Shown here: positions 34,145 to 44,690 of the stretch, piece by piece
Position numbering within the stretch: position 1 is the first letter of the stretch
How the letters are laid out: each line of letters opens with the position of its first letter
Assembly (NCBI GenBank): GCA_963556145.1
Contig: OY744469.1
Span: forward strand, 5,986,767 to 6,050,766
Source: Hygrocybe punicea
Lineage: Eukaryota; Basidiomycota; Agaricomycetes; Agaricales; Hygrophoraceae
Reading direction: 5' to 3'
Length of the DNA: 64,000 nucleotides
Program-made: the position numbers and the translations under genes
The notes under the pieces: model-generated
The model's database searches: none
The model's input: the letters and a program-made list of their open reading frames with translations, nothing else
Told to the model about the DNA's origin: nothing

Positions 34145-34782
34145 CAGTCATTCATGGCTCCCTGAGACACCCTGGTTCCTTGAGACAAAAGGCCCGGAAG
34201 CCATCAATTTTGTAGAATACCCCCTCAGACTTGTTTACAGTACATAGATAAACTACACACCTACCTTTTGATCCCAAAATTGCAGCGCCGGATGCTTGTC
34301 AGGCCTGGCACTGTGCAGATCAGTGATGAAAATTCAATGAAATGTTCCAGAACTCCCCAAATGATGACACCAATGTCTGAAATTTGTGGTAGTTTTTGTC
34401 TCACACTTCATGCACACACATTCGTTCAAAAAAAACAAACCATCTGCACCCAAGAAATGTGTATTCTCTGCTCAATGGCTGGCACAGTGAGCGGCATGTC
34501 ACATTACACTTCCCAATTAGGACTGATGCATGCACAAATTGCTTAGGAAGTCACACTGATGTGACACTGTCGCAAGGACAGAGTTATGGCTGATAAGCAC
34601 TTTTTCCAAAGATCGCTTTCATCGCCAATGTTCCTCACTTCCAATAAGACTTCTGAAGCTCTCACAGGTAATATGACATATTTGAGTATGAGACTGTGTA
34701 TTTACATGAGGAAAGAAGTGTGTTTATTGTGAATTCCAAGGTGTAACTAAAATTGGCTGTCTCAAGGAGCCATGAATGACTG
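34145..34782. mobile_element. Tc1/mariner-type MITE (TA TSD)
   Basis: TIRs of about 24 bp: left CAGTCATTCATGGCTCCCTG, right (inverted) CAGTCATTCATGGCTCCTTG. TA flanks both ends (34143-34144 and 34783-34784). The CCTTGAGAC motif recurs just inside the left end. No coding capacity. The end signature is CAGT, compared with CAGC in the foldback elements at 8.5-10 kb. Confidence 0.75.
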
Positions 34783-34790
34783 TACTACTA

Positions 34791-34949
34791 CTAATCCAAG
34801 TATTCTTCGTCATCAAAATCAAAATCTCCGATGTATTTCTTCATAACCTCACCCTCTACGCTTAGCCTCCCATCCAAGTACCCAGCATGGAGCTTCTGAA
34901 GACCACCAAACTTGGCTTTCTTGATTTGTCATTGTTGGGGATCATCCGT
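34791..34949 (-). pseudogene. C-terminal fragment of hAT transposase 2 (separated by LTR element B)
   Basis: The minus strand reads KFGGLQKLHAGYLDGRLSVE and ends in an acidic DFDDEEYLD tail before the stop at 34791-34793. It continues in frame from the fragment ending at 40556 if element B and one CCGT copy are removed. One in-frame TGA lies shortly after the junction. Confidence 0.75.
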
Positions 34950-35913
34950 TGTAGAGGGTCGACGTCCCTCTGAGTCCGTATCATCAATATATCACGAATC
35001 CGGACCAACCCGATGCCGCCATTCGACTTGCATTCGAACCCGACGTAACCCGACGCAACCCGACGTGACGTGACGTGACGTGACCCGACGTGACCGACAT
35101 AACCCGACGTATGCCGCTTCGTCACAGCCGCTCTCAGACCAAATCCGGCAGCCTCAAACACCTCGGAGTTCCAATTCCAGGAGATGGATCTCTTCGGACT
35201 CAATCCCCGACTTCGGATTTACTTTATTTATGCATCCCATCGTCCTTTCGGAGATATGTAGGACTTTCTAGATCTTTTCCTTGCATATTCGTTTTCCCCT
35301 CCATTTCCTGTCTTCGTTGCTTTGCAACCCCCCTTTCCACATCCCCATTCCAACCTTTCTTTGTAGCTTACCATCGGCCGAAGTAGACACGTCCGAAAGT
35401 AGATTACTGTTTCCTGTACTATAAAAACGGTCCCCGACGACCGTACAAAATAAGATACCCTTAGTCCCCGTTTCCCTCATAGTCAGAATCGTTTAAATCC
35501 CTTCAAATGCTCGTCCATGTAGTTCCTTAGCCTTTTTATAGTTTACTTCGTTGTCTTCCTCATTGTTCCCGTATATTCATTCATCGTTTCCGACCCGACC
35601 CGACCCGACCCGTCGTACCCGACATCGTCGGCATCGTCGGGTTCATTCGTTTTCAGTCCGTTCACCATCGGGTTCATCGTTATTAGTCCGTTTTCACTCC
35701 GTTCATCGTCGGGTTCATCATCATTTATCCATTTTCACTCCGTTCATCGCCGGATTCGTCATTATTAGTCCCGTTTATGCGGCGGCTTTACTTTTATTTC
35801 ACTTTCACTTCCTTTTACTACTATTCCCGACACTGAATTATCCAGTCACTTCTACGCTGACACCCACAGGCTTAGGATTATTATTCCGCAGCCACCCCGA
35901 CCTGGCATCTACA
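34950..35913 (+). repeat. 5' LTR of element B
   Basis: 964 bp; includes GACGTGACGTGACGTGAC and GACCCGACCCGACC short repeats and CTATAAAAACGG at about 35419-35430 as a likely TATA box, followed by a small hairpin. The last roughly 50 bp differ markedly from the 3' LTR. Confidence 0.85.
35419..35430 (+). promoter_or_regulatory. TATA-like box in LTR of element B
   Basis: CTATAAAAACGG lies mid-LTR and is followed 8-20 bp later by the palindrome ACGGTCCCCGACGACCGT. It is present identically in the 3' LTR near 40041-40052. Promoter role is inferred from position and motif. Confidence 0.4.
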
Positions 35914-35932
35914 TCTGGAGCCCACCGCAAGG
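35914..35932 (+). promoter_or_regulatory. Primer-binding site of LTR element B
   Basis: TCTGGAGCCCACCGCAAGG directly follows the 5' LTR and matches the element A site over 15 bases. It begins two bases before TGG, as usual for a tRNA-primed element. Confidence 0.7.
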
Positions 35933-36436
35933 ATAATTCAGTGCCAAGACACATTCATTCCGCCCTATATTTCCTTTCGTCATTTCGAAACAAGCCCTGC
36001 CGCCGCACTCTACACATCCGACACCCGTTAGTGCCGTTACCGACCCCTTTACATCCGACATCCGATCCCTCGACAATCTGATCTCCAACTATCGCACCAT
36101 CATTAGGGTTTGATTTTATTACTATCCTCTCTTCTTTTACGACTGCAACTGTCTAGTTCCACGTACAACTTCGAATCCGCTCTTGTGCGGCCGACCCAAC
36201 GGCCGCCTCCGCTTTAGGAAACTTGCACAGCCACGATCCAACACCCTCGTTTGTCGACTCGAAGTCTCGAACTCCGTCACATCCACTATCCACACTCGTT
36301 TATAGACCCCCAACACGCTCGGAATCTCACTCCCCACCGATACCCGTCGAAGAACCGCGACCGGAAAGCCTCAACGACGCGCCCAACAGCACTGACGACT
36401 CGGAACAGACGGAGCGCCGTGCGACGGGTTTAGCCT

Positions 36437-38390
36437 GTGCACACCCAGCCGTTTACTTCTACGAACTCGCACTTGTCACCGGAAACAAGCCTTGACATGC
36501 CCCCGTCGTCTGAGCCTGCGAAGTTACCAGCAAACCACGTCACCGCCCTCCACGAGTCCGTACGAGCAGCCCCGCCGCGTTCGAGCCCTCAACACCGTGC
36601 TATAGCCCCACGACACCAGTCCCGAGCCCTCACGAGCCGTCCTCGCCATTATCGAGCCCCCAACGCATCGCCACGTCATCCCTCCTCGTGCCCCCGCCTA
36701 GTCGACATCTCCGGCCGCTCACGCCCTCGATGGACACCCCGTCACCTCGCACCGCTTCCCAGAGTCCCACATCGCCCTTCGCAAGCCCTCACGAGCCGTC
36801 CTCGCCGTCATCGACCCCTCACGCGTTGCCACGTCATCCTTCCTCGTACTCGACATCACCGGCCGCTCGAGTCCTCGTTGGACCACCCTCCGCTTCGTAC
36901 TAGTTCCCAAGTCCCCACAACGCCCCTCGCGAGCTCTCACGAGTCGTCTTCGCCGTCATCAATGCCCCACACGCGTGCCACGTCAACCAACCTCAAGCCC
37001 CCGCGAAGTTGACATCTCCGGCCGTCCACGCCCTCGTTGGACCTCCCCGTCGCCTCGTACCGCTTCCTACAGCCCCACGACACCAGTTGCGAGCACTCAC
37101 GAGCCACTCCTCGCCGTCATCGATGCCTCACGCGTTGCCACGTCATACTTCCTCGTGCCCCCGTACTCGACATCCCCGGCCGCTCACGTCCTCGTTGGAC
37201 CATCCGCCGCTTCGTACAGCCTCCCAGAGCCCCACACCGTCGTTCGTAAAGCCAGTACGGGCCGTCCTCGCCATTATCGACGCCCCACGCGTCGCCACGT
37301 CGTGCCCTCGCCTACTCGACGTCCCCGGCCGCTCACGTCTTCGTAGGACCCACCGCCGCCTCGTACCAGTTCCCAGCATCCTACATCGCCCCTCGCAAGT
37401 CCGTACAAGCCGTCCCCGTTGTGTTCAAGCCCCCAACGACATATCATGCCACCTCGCCTCGTGCCACCGCGTTCGCCAACCTAGCGCCAACGACCACCGC
37501 ATACAACCACCTTCCACACCCACGTTCACGCCTCCGCACCTCGACATGGCTCCCTACTGTCCCAAACACGTCCGCTCCCGTCCCTCGTGGTCCCACGCAA
37601 GCTGCCACGTCACTCCCCGTCGACCCCGACTTCCCAGCCGTCCCCGTCCTCGTCCACTCCCCTTCGACCACCTACGCCCTCGACCAACCCCACGACGTCC
37701 TTCAAGTCCCTTCGCGAGCCCAAACAAAGCCCCCGTTGGGTTACGCCCGCGAAACCGTGACCACCGGCCGCCCAAACCCGTACCATGACCCGACGCACCC
37801 TTGTCAAATCCCCACGATCCGCCACGAAAGTATCACGAAAACACCACCCGTATCACCCCAATCCATCACCCAGTCCACGTCGTCTCAACCGCCCACGTCA
37901 TCCGCCTCCGTTTCCCAACATCGCCCTATCCCGTACCGCCGACCTCGACCACCCGTTACCCGCTTCCCTCGACAACCCGCAGCGTCGAACAACCCCATGC
38001 AACCATGATCCACGCCTCGCAACCACGTTCCGTCTCATCCGCTCACGTCGTCCGCCCCGTCTCCCTACGTGGCCCTATGCCATACCGCCACACCCGACAA
38101 CCCGTTTTCGACCAATCCGCTACACCGGGTTCCGGATCCGGAAGCGCGACCTGCATCACAGCACTCGACTACGAACCCGGACACGTTCCCAACGATTCCG
38201 CGGCATCCGGTTCCGGTTCCGGCTCAATTCGAGCACCAGTACTCGATTCGAGCATCTGGTTCCGGTTCCGGTTTCACATCCCGTACCCGCCACCTTCGCA
38301 CCCCCATACCCACCGAACCCCACCCTACGAAAACCCGTCACCGTCCATCGGCATAAGAAATATATACATAGATAGATTAAATAAATAAAA
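36437..38390 (+). CDS. Pro/Ser/Arg-rich internal ORFs of LTR element B
   Basis: Three consecutive open frames cover 36437-37012, 37009-37788 and 37785-38375, with other frames also open. Motifs such as STSPAAHVLVGP, PSAASY and PLPTAPH repeat with a period near 150 bp and match the repeat family of element A on the opposite strand. The downstream part contains CACCCGAC- and CCGGTTCCGG-rich sequence. Several ORF starts are non-ATG, so the apparent 4-base overlaps may not be meaningful. Expression as protein is uncertain; the conserved feature may be the nucleotide repeat. No RT, integrase or protease motif is present. Confidence 0.35.
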
Positions 38391-39571
38391 AGAAAGAAAA
38401 ACGTCAGAGATAAAAGAAAGATAAAAAGAAACACTCGTTCCCGACACACCCGACACCCGCATAATACACCCGACGTACCCGACACACCCGCTTATGAATC
38501 CGTCGCACTCAGCAAACCCGTTTACGAACCCGCCGCACCCGCTTACGAACCCGACGCACTGCTTCACCCATTCCCCACGCACCCGACTCATCCGCTCACG
38601 CACCCGCATTCCACCTGTTGACATCGCTCTCCGCTTTCCATGACCCACCGTTTCCGCCACCATTTCGACCCAGACACAATGTTCCCTGTCTCGGCTTCGA
38701 TTCCCGACCCACCCGACTTTATATTTCAGTTCCATGGGGGAGAATGCTTCCCTACGGGTCCAAGCCGGTGCTGAACCGCCTAGTATGAGGCTGATTTCAC
38801 ATCCGTTGATTATCGCCCCCATATTAGTATTGACATATCGAACCTCCGCCATCGTATATTGAACCTCCGTCGTCGTCCATCGAACCTCCGTTTTCGTCAT
38901 ATCGTCTATCGAACCTCCGCCATCGTATATTGAACCTCTGCCATCGTATATCGAACCTCCGTCGTCGTCTATCGAACCTCCGTTTTCGTCATATCGTATT
39001 GAACAACCACCGTCGTCATATCATGTCTACCCCTACGCCACCGTTTCCGCCACCCATTGACACAGCCACCAAAGCCGCCGACCCTAACTCAACCCGCCTA
39101 GATCGTCTTTGTCATCCGCTTGTGTTTTATTTCATTTCCGCTCCTGCCTTACTCGTCTCCGTCACCCGCCCCCAATCCTATGTCACGTTTAGTTTTATCC
39201 CGACTTGATTTCTATCGCGTCCCTTCCTTTCCGATCACCGGCATTTATTCCCTTTTATCTATTTTGCATTTCCGCTGCATATTTGTCCCACCCTTATAGC
39301 TTTCCGCTGTTTCCTTCATTTCCGCTTGGTTATATTGTCACTATAGTTTCTTGTCTATGTATTTCCGGACACCGGCATCACCCGCCTTTGTTCTCCGCCC
39401 TCCGACTCTCCACTAGTCACCACCCGCTCTCCCCCTTCGCATTGTCCACAACCCACCTCGTCCCGTCGAACCCAATTCCACAACCACCACGTCGGCCTCA
39501 TCTCACGCATCCGAGTCCCGAGTCCACGTAGTATCGACCAGGGATGGTCTTTATTTAAAGTACCCTGGAGA

Positions 39572-40551
39572 TGTAGAGGGTCGACGTCCCTCTGAGTCCG
39601 TATCATCAATATATCACGAATCCGGACCAACCCGATGCCGCCATTCGACTTGCATTCGAACCCGACGTAACCCGACGCAACCCGACGTGACGTGACGTGA
39701 CGTGACCCGACGTGACCGACATAACCCGACGTATGCCGCTTCGTCACAGCCGCTCTCAGACCAAATCCGGCAGCCTCAAACACCTCGGAGTTCCAATTCC
39801 AGGAGATGGATCTCTTCGGACTCAATCCCCGACTTCGGATTTACTTTATTTATGCATCCCATCGTCCTTTCGGAGATATGTAGGACTTTCTAGATCTTTT
39901 CCTTGCATATTCGTTTTCCCCTCCATTTCCTGTCTTCGTTGCTTTGCAACCCCCCTTTCCACATCCCCATTCCAACCTTTCTTTGTAGCTTACCATCGGC
40001 CGAAGTAGACACGTCCGAAAGTAGATTACTGTTTCCTGTACTATAAAAACGGTCCCCGACGACCGTACAAAATAAGATACCCTTAGTCCCCGTTTCCCTC
40101 ATAGTCAGAATCGTTTAAATCCCTTCAAATGCTCGTCCATGTAGTTCCTTAGCCTTTTTATAGTTTACTTCGTTGTCTTCCTCATTGTTCCCGTATATTC
40201 ATTCATCGTTTCCGACCCGACCCGACCCGACCCGTCGTACCCGACATCGTCGGCATCGTCGGGTTCATTCGTTTTCAGTCCGTTCACCATCGGGTTCATC
40301 GTTATTAGTCCGTTTTCACTCCGTTCATCGTCGGGTTCATCATCATTTATCCATTTTCACTCCGTTCATCGCCGGATTCGTCGTTATTAGTCCCGTTTAT
40401 GCGGCGGCTTTACTTTTATTTCACTTTCACTTCCTTTTACTACTATTCCCGACACTGAATTATCCAGTCACTTCTACGCTGACACCCACAGGTTAGGATC
40501 TTTATATATTTCTTTATATAGTTCCGAAGCCACCAAGAACCCGCATCTACA
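39572..40551 (+). repeat. 3' LTR of element B
   Basis: 980 bp, nearly identical to the 5' LTR until CACCCACAGG, after which the final 60-odd bases diverge (AT-rich TTTATATATTTC insert) before both converge again on AGCCACC and CATCTACA. Confidence 0.85.
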
Positions 40552-40555
40552 CCGT

Positions 40556-43500
40556 TCATGCTAAGAGTGAAAACAAGCGCTCAGCAATGCAGGTTGTTGC
40601 CAGAACCACCAAATAGTCATGGGCCATTGACCGAAGAAACGGGTATTCAAGTTGATGCTAACAGAAATGTTAGACTCTCTAAACACAATACAGACGGTAC
40701 TACTTACTGCCCACCATGGAATAGGATTTGGGCACTCTTCTCGTCTCAGCCACGTTTGCCTAAGATAGCAATGCAGCTCCTCGAATACATCTAGATTCTC
40801 CAGAACTGTTTGTGAAGGAAGCATAGAGTGGGCCATTTTCTTCTGCTTTTTCTTAATTAGAGATTCCATCCATGAATCCGTTGAAGACAGAGCTAAAGAT
40901 GACATCAGTTTGTGAAATATTATCAGGCAAAATACCATACCTATCGGTGTGGATGCCAACGCATTTGCAGAAGATTTCTTCTGAGATGCTTCGTGTCTTG
41001 CCTTGTAGACGAGGAACTGAGAAAACACGTCAGCCATGTCAGGCCACACAATAATGAACCTACCTGAGACTTAAACCATTCCATTCCAACATCCAGATAC
41101 TGCTGATCCCACGTGGTATTGAGGTAATCAAGCTTGAGTACAGGGTCAAGGACTAATAAACAGTGTCAGACATGAGACTTGATATGAACTAGAGAATGTA
41201 CCGTGGGCAATGAAATAGACATCGGTGTCATCAGCCTGGTGGTAGTACTTCGTCAATAAATTTATGCCGGCTCTAAGCGCATCGTGAACCAGTTGATATT
41301 CTTCTTGCTCGAGGCGATCTTCCCATTCAGACATGAGCAATTCAAGCATTGGCAACACCCTGGTACATGTTGCAAACGTCTCGTTGGAAAGTTCATTGTG
41401 ACGTGCAGCAATGACCTAGAATAGCCATGAAACAGTGAATTAAATCCATAATAAAGCAAGACCTCACCTTCAAGCAATCGTGTGTAAGGCTAATGAGTTT
41501 CCATTCAGGTACAGTCAGGCGAAACTCTAGCCAAGACTTGTTCTTGAGAGGTGGAAGGTTGTTGTTGGCATCGGCCATGAGGCAAAAGTAGTCAATAGCC
41601 TTGTTCACATGTCAGTATCAAATATTTACAAGCAAATTTGTGGACATACCTTTTGAATAGAGAGCAATGACTCTAAACAATTAGACAGGCTGCCCCATCG
41701 CATTTGAACCCACAAAAGAAGCTGAATGGGGTTGACATTTTCAACGATACAAGTGCGGATGAGGCATTCTCGAACTCCTTCGCTTGACATTCACACTTTG
41801 TTAATGAATGCCATTGCCTTCCCTAGTGTGTCGCCGGTTTCGTAATCGACAATGGTGGTCACAGCCATGGCCTCGACATTGTCAGCGTCTGCCTCGACAT
41901 TGTCAGCATCTGCCTCGATCTCCATGGAAATGTTGATGTCCCTGTTGTCATCTTCGTCATCTGCGTTGTCATCGTCCAAAGCATCTGAGTGGGTATCCTC
42001 TGCAGCACGATCTCTGTTTTTCCCCTTTTGAGTTGTCTTGTGCTTTGTCACTGATGGTACTCCGAGGGCTTTGATGAAATGATAAGCTGCACAGTGCATT
42101 GAATGATCTATGCACCTGCAATGCCAAACATTGGTGAGTATCTGATTTTCGTGCTCAGGATAAAACTTACAGCACGTGAACTTGCTTCACTTTGAGTTGC
42201 TTCTTCTTTGGCTCAAGTTCTGCACAGACAGTTCATACGGCCACGTTGTTGGCACTCACACCATTGCCAACCATCCAACCCAACTACAGATTAAATCAGA
42301 AGACATATCACCATCATAAAAGTACACACCTTCATTTCAAGATGAAACTTGCGCATCGTACTGAGTAGGTCCTTCCCAATTAATTCCCCAGTGTGCTGAC
42401 CAACTGGTGAGTTGAATTCAAGTAAATGGTTTGTGAGTTCCCATTGAGTATTGTTGCCAGGTGGCGAGTTGATGAATGAGATGCTGAACGAGGTGTAGGG
42501 CCATCATTTGTGAGTGGACCATCCATCCCAAATGATGGAGACCTTCGATTGGAGCCGCTGTTGCCATAATGGGTTAGTACAAGCATAGTTCAAGAGTGTC
42601 ATACATACGTCAATGATCTCAAGCGTCAGCTCCTCTACGTACACCACCTTCACATTGACTGCACCAGTGAGAACCGACTTTTTGGGGATATAATTGTCAA
42701 GTATGGTTGAGGTATGTAATGAAACCATGAACAGCTGGACGCTCGACAAAGCAAAATGGCTACAAAGAAGTCAGAGTTAGGGTAAAAATTCACTCAAACA
42801 CAATGAAAAACATACCAAGTCACAGGTCGTAACAATTGCAAGTGGATGCTCCTGGATTCCAGCCTTGTCAACACGAGGAACTGGTGCCAGTTTTTTCAGC
42901 TTCTGTGTGTAGTCTTCAATCGACATCTGTTGAGGTTGAGACATGCTATAAAAACATTCAGAAACACTCGGGCAAGGGAATACCAGCTTTACTGACGAAT
43001 TGTCGGGACTGCGTTCGCCTGGTGGAACCCAATTACGTGGGCAGACCCAATTCAATGGTGTTGGCAGGTTGATGCCATTCTTGGTGCACGTATCCCAGTA
43101 GTCGTTGAGGTGGCACCTAATAGCTATGTTATATCACAAACAACGAGAAAAGCAGGCGCATTGTACCTCAGAAGGCGTCGTCACCTTGTGGTCATGTTGC
43201 TGACCAAGAATGCCGCAGTCTTTGAGTTTTTCTCCTTGCTACAATGTAGATGTTAGGAATCATGGTTAGAAATGTAGCTAACAATGCTTACAGGCAAAAT
43301 CTGCAATACCAACCCTCTACTTTCTTCTTTGAGAAGGGATGGGAACCTTGGGCAGCCTTGCCGCAGAGCCGAAGGTCCTTGGTTGAGGCTTTGACACATG
43401 CAGCCTTGATGCATGATGGCCATGTCAGTGCCAGTATGTAACAATTCATGTAGACAGTACACACCTTCTCCTCGTTGCTCTGTGTCTTCTCATCACCGCT

Positions 43501-44114
43501 CTGCGTCTTCTCATCAGCTTCACTGTTCATTTCATTGTTGCTGTCGCTGTCATGGGCTTCAGGTGTGTCACGATTTTGTTGGCTTGACCTGGAGCCACTT
43601 TTGACGCACTTCTTTCCAGCTGATCCTCTTTGCATCGATTTGTTATCAGAATCAAAGCAAAGCGGACACTTCACTTGCTATTCATAGCACAGGCATCAGC
43701 AATGACCACCAAGATCTCGAAAAAATGGCATCTCACCTTTGCCTTTGGCACTTCAGCTTCAGATTCTGAATCACTCAACTCAAACACCTCGCGTTTTTTG
43801 GATTTCTGGATGTCGGACAGTGAGTTTAACCACTCCATTTCACTGGCATCCATCAGAGTGCCGTCTTCACGACACACGTCACCATCTTGGAACGATGGAT
43901 CCTTGAAAGCGATTGCCTTGTCATGGTGTACAAGTTCTGATGCCTTTTTACTTGATTCAGGTTGTCTAGTGAGATCAGCTCCGATCTTTGGGATACCTAT
44001 CAAGATCCTATTAGGATGCAACTGCCATGTAATATATATTGTGAGTGCATACCTTTGGCTCGCACACATAGTTCTTCTAACAGTGTAACAGGGTAGTCCT
44101 GGCCCTGCACACAT
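40556..44114 (-). pseudogene. hAT-family transposase 2, interrupted by LTR element B
   Basis: Read right to left: an acidic N-terminal region (ELSDSESEAE), a Cys-containing segment (VKCPLCFDSD), a Ser/Glu-rich linker, WDGWSTHK (a typical hAT core motif near 42500), HVLCIDHSMH (near 42090-42170), an Asp-rich insertion, FRLTVPEWKLI, ARHNELSNETFATC, and the C-terminal ECPNPIPWW then YPFLRSMAHDYL dimerisation motifs (about 40640-40730). Many short introns with consensus borders are visible. The gene ends at the element B insertion and resumes at 34949. In-frame stops occur near the junction, so it is probably inactive. Confidence 0.8.
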
Positions 44115-44690
44115 TTTGAAGGCTGTGGCCGTCGAGAGCCCTCAACTATGAGGGAGGTATCAGGTCAGTCATGCTCTCCACGAGCCATTGAGTGGCAGAA
44201 AAAGGGTTAGAGTTTTGTTTGGGGGAAAACAGCTTTGTTGATGACTGCTGAGCCAGAATTTCGTGACACTTTACATTTTATTGACACATTTACTGTTCAA
44301 TTTCATCTTTGTTATGATACATTGCAATTAGTGTTTGGCCAGTAGCACTTAGTAGGGCAGGGCCGGGTCAAGCCTGGTCCAGCCCTGAGGTCCACACATC
44401 ATTGACCTCGGCCCCTGACCCTGCAAGAAAGGGTCTGGTCCGACTGCCCTAGTGTTGCCGTAGTTCGGTTCCGAACCTAGCCAAACCCGGTTCAAACCCC
44501 GAACCGAACCCTAGGTTCAGTCTAAGTTCAGCCAAGTGCTGAACCGGACCACGGGTTCAGTTCTGGGTTTCGAGGCCTGCTGGATTTCCTGAATGGCTCC
44601 AAACCGCATCCAAATGGTGAACATGGATAATTTTAAGGTATTTATTTCATTTGTTTTTCATATTTCTTTACTTACTATTTTGTGTTAAAC
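44115..44690. repeat. GGTTC-rich and GGGCAGG-rich repeat fragments
   Basis: A roughly 99-bp segment 44353-44451 has inverted ends TAGGGCAGGGCCGG and (inverted) TAGGGCAGTCGGACC. It is directly followed by TAGTGTTGCCGTAGTTCGG, closely matching the TIR of the hAT-like element at 6945-8090, and by GGTTCAG/CCGAACC units to about 44560. I see no matching right end or 8-bp duplication, so these look like nested, truncated hAT-type MITEs. Confidence 0.4.

Larger units (their letters stand above)
34950..40551 (+). mobile_element. LTR element B: long-LTR non-autonomous retroelement (LARD-like)
   Basis: Long direct repeats (34950-35913 and 39572-40551) start TGTAGAG and end CATCTACA and are flanked by CCGT (34946-34949 and 40552-40555). 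The first roughly 915 bp of the two LTRs differ by one substitution that I noticed, implying recent insertion. The primer-binding site TCTGGAGCCCACCGC follows the 5' LTR, identical to element A. The 3.7-kb interior has proline/serine/arginine-rich open frames related to element A and no gag-pol. CCCTGGAGA precedes the 3' LTR as a weak polypurine-like tract. The element sits inside hAT transposase 2. Confidence 0.9.

Noticed and set aside
36437..38375. Chain of three ORFs with 4-base overlaps suggesting translational coupling
   Set aside because: At least the second start is not ATG (TTG at 37009), and other frames are open too; the overlaps need not reflect translation.
38690..38720. tRNA B-box-like GGCTTCGATTCCC
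   Set aside because: No A box or cloverleaf around it; lies in the LTR element interior. I found no tRNA or rRNA gene in the window.
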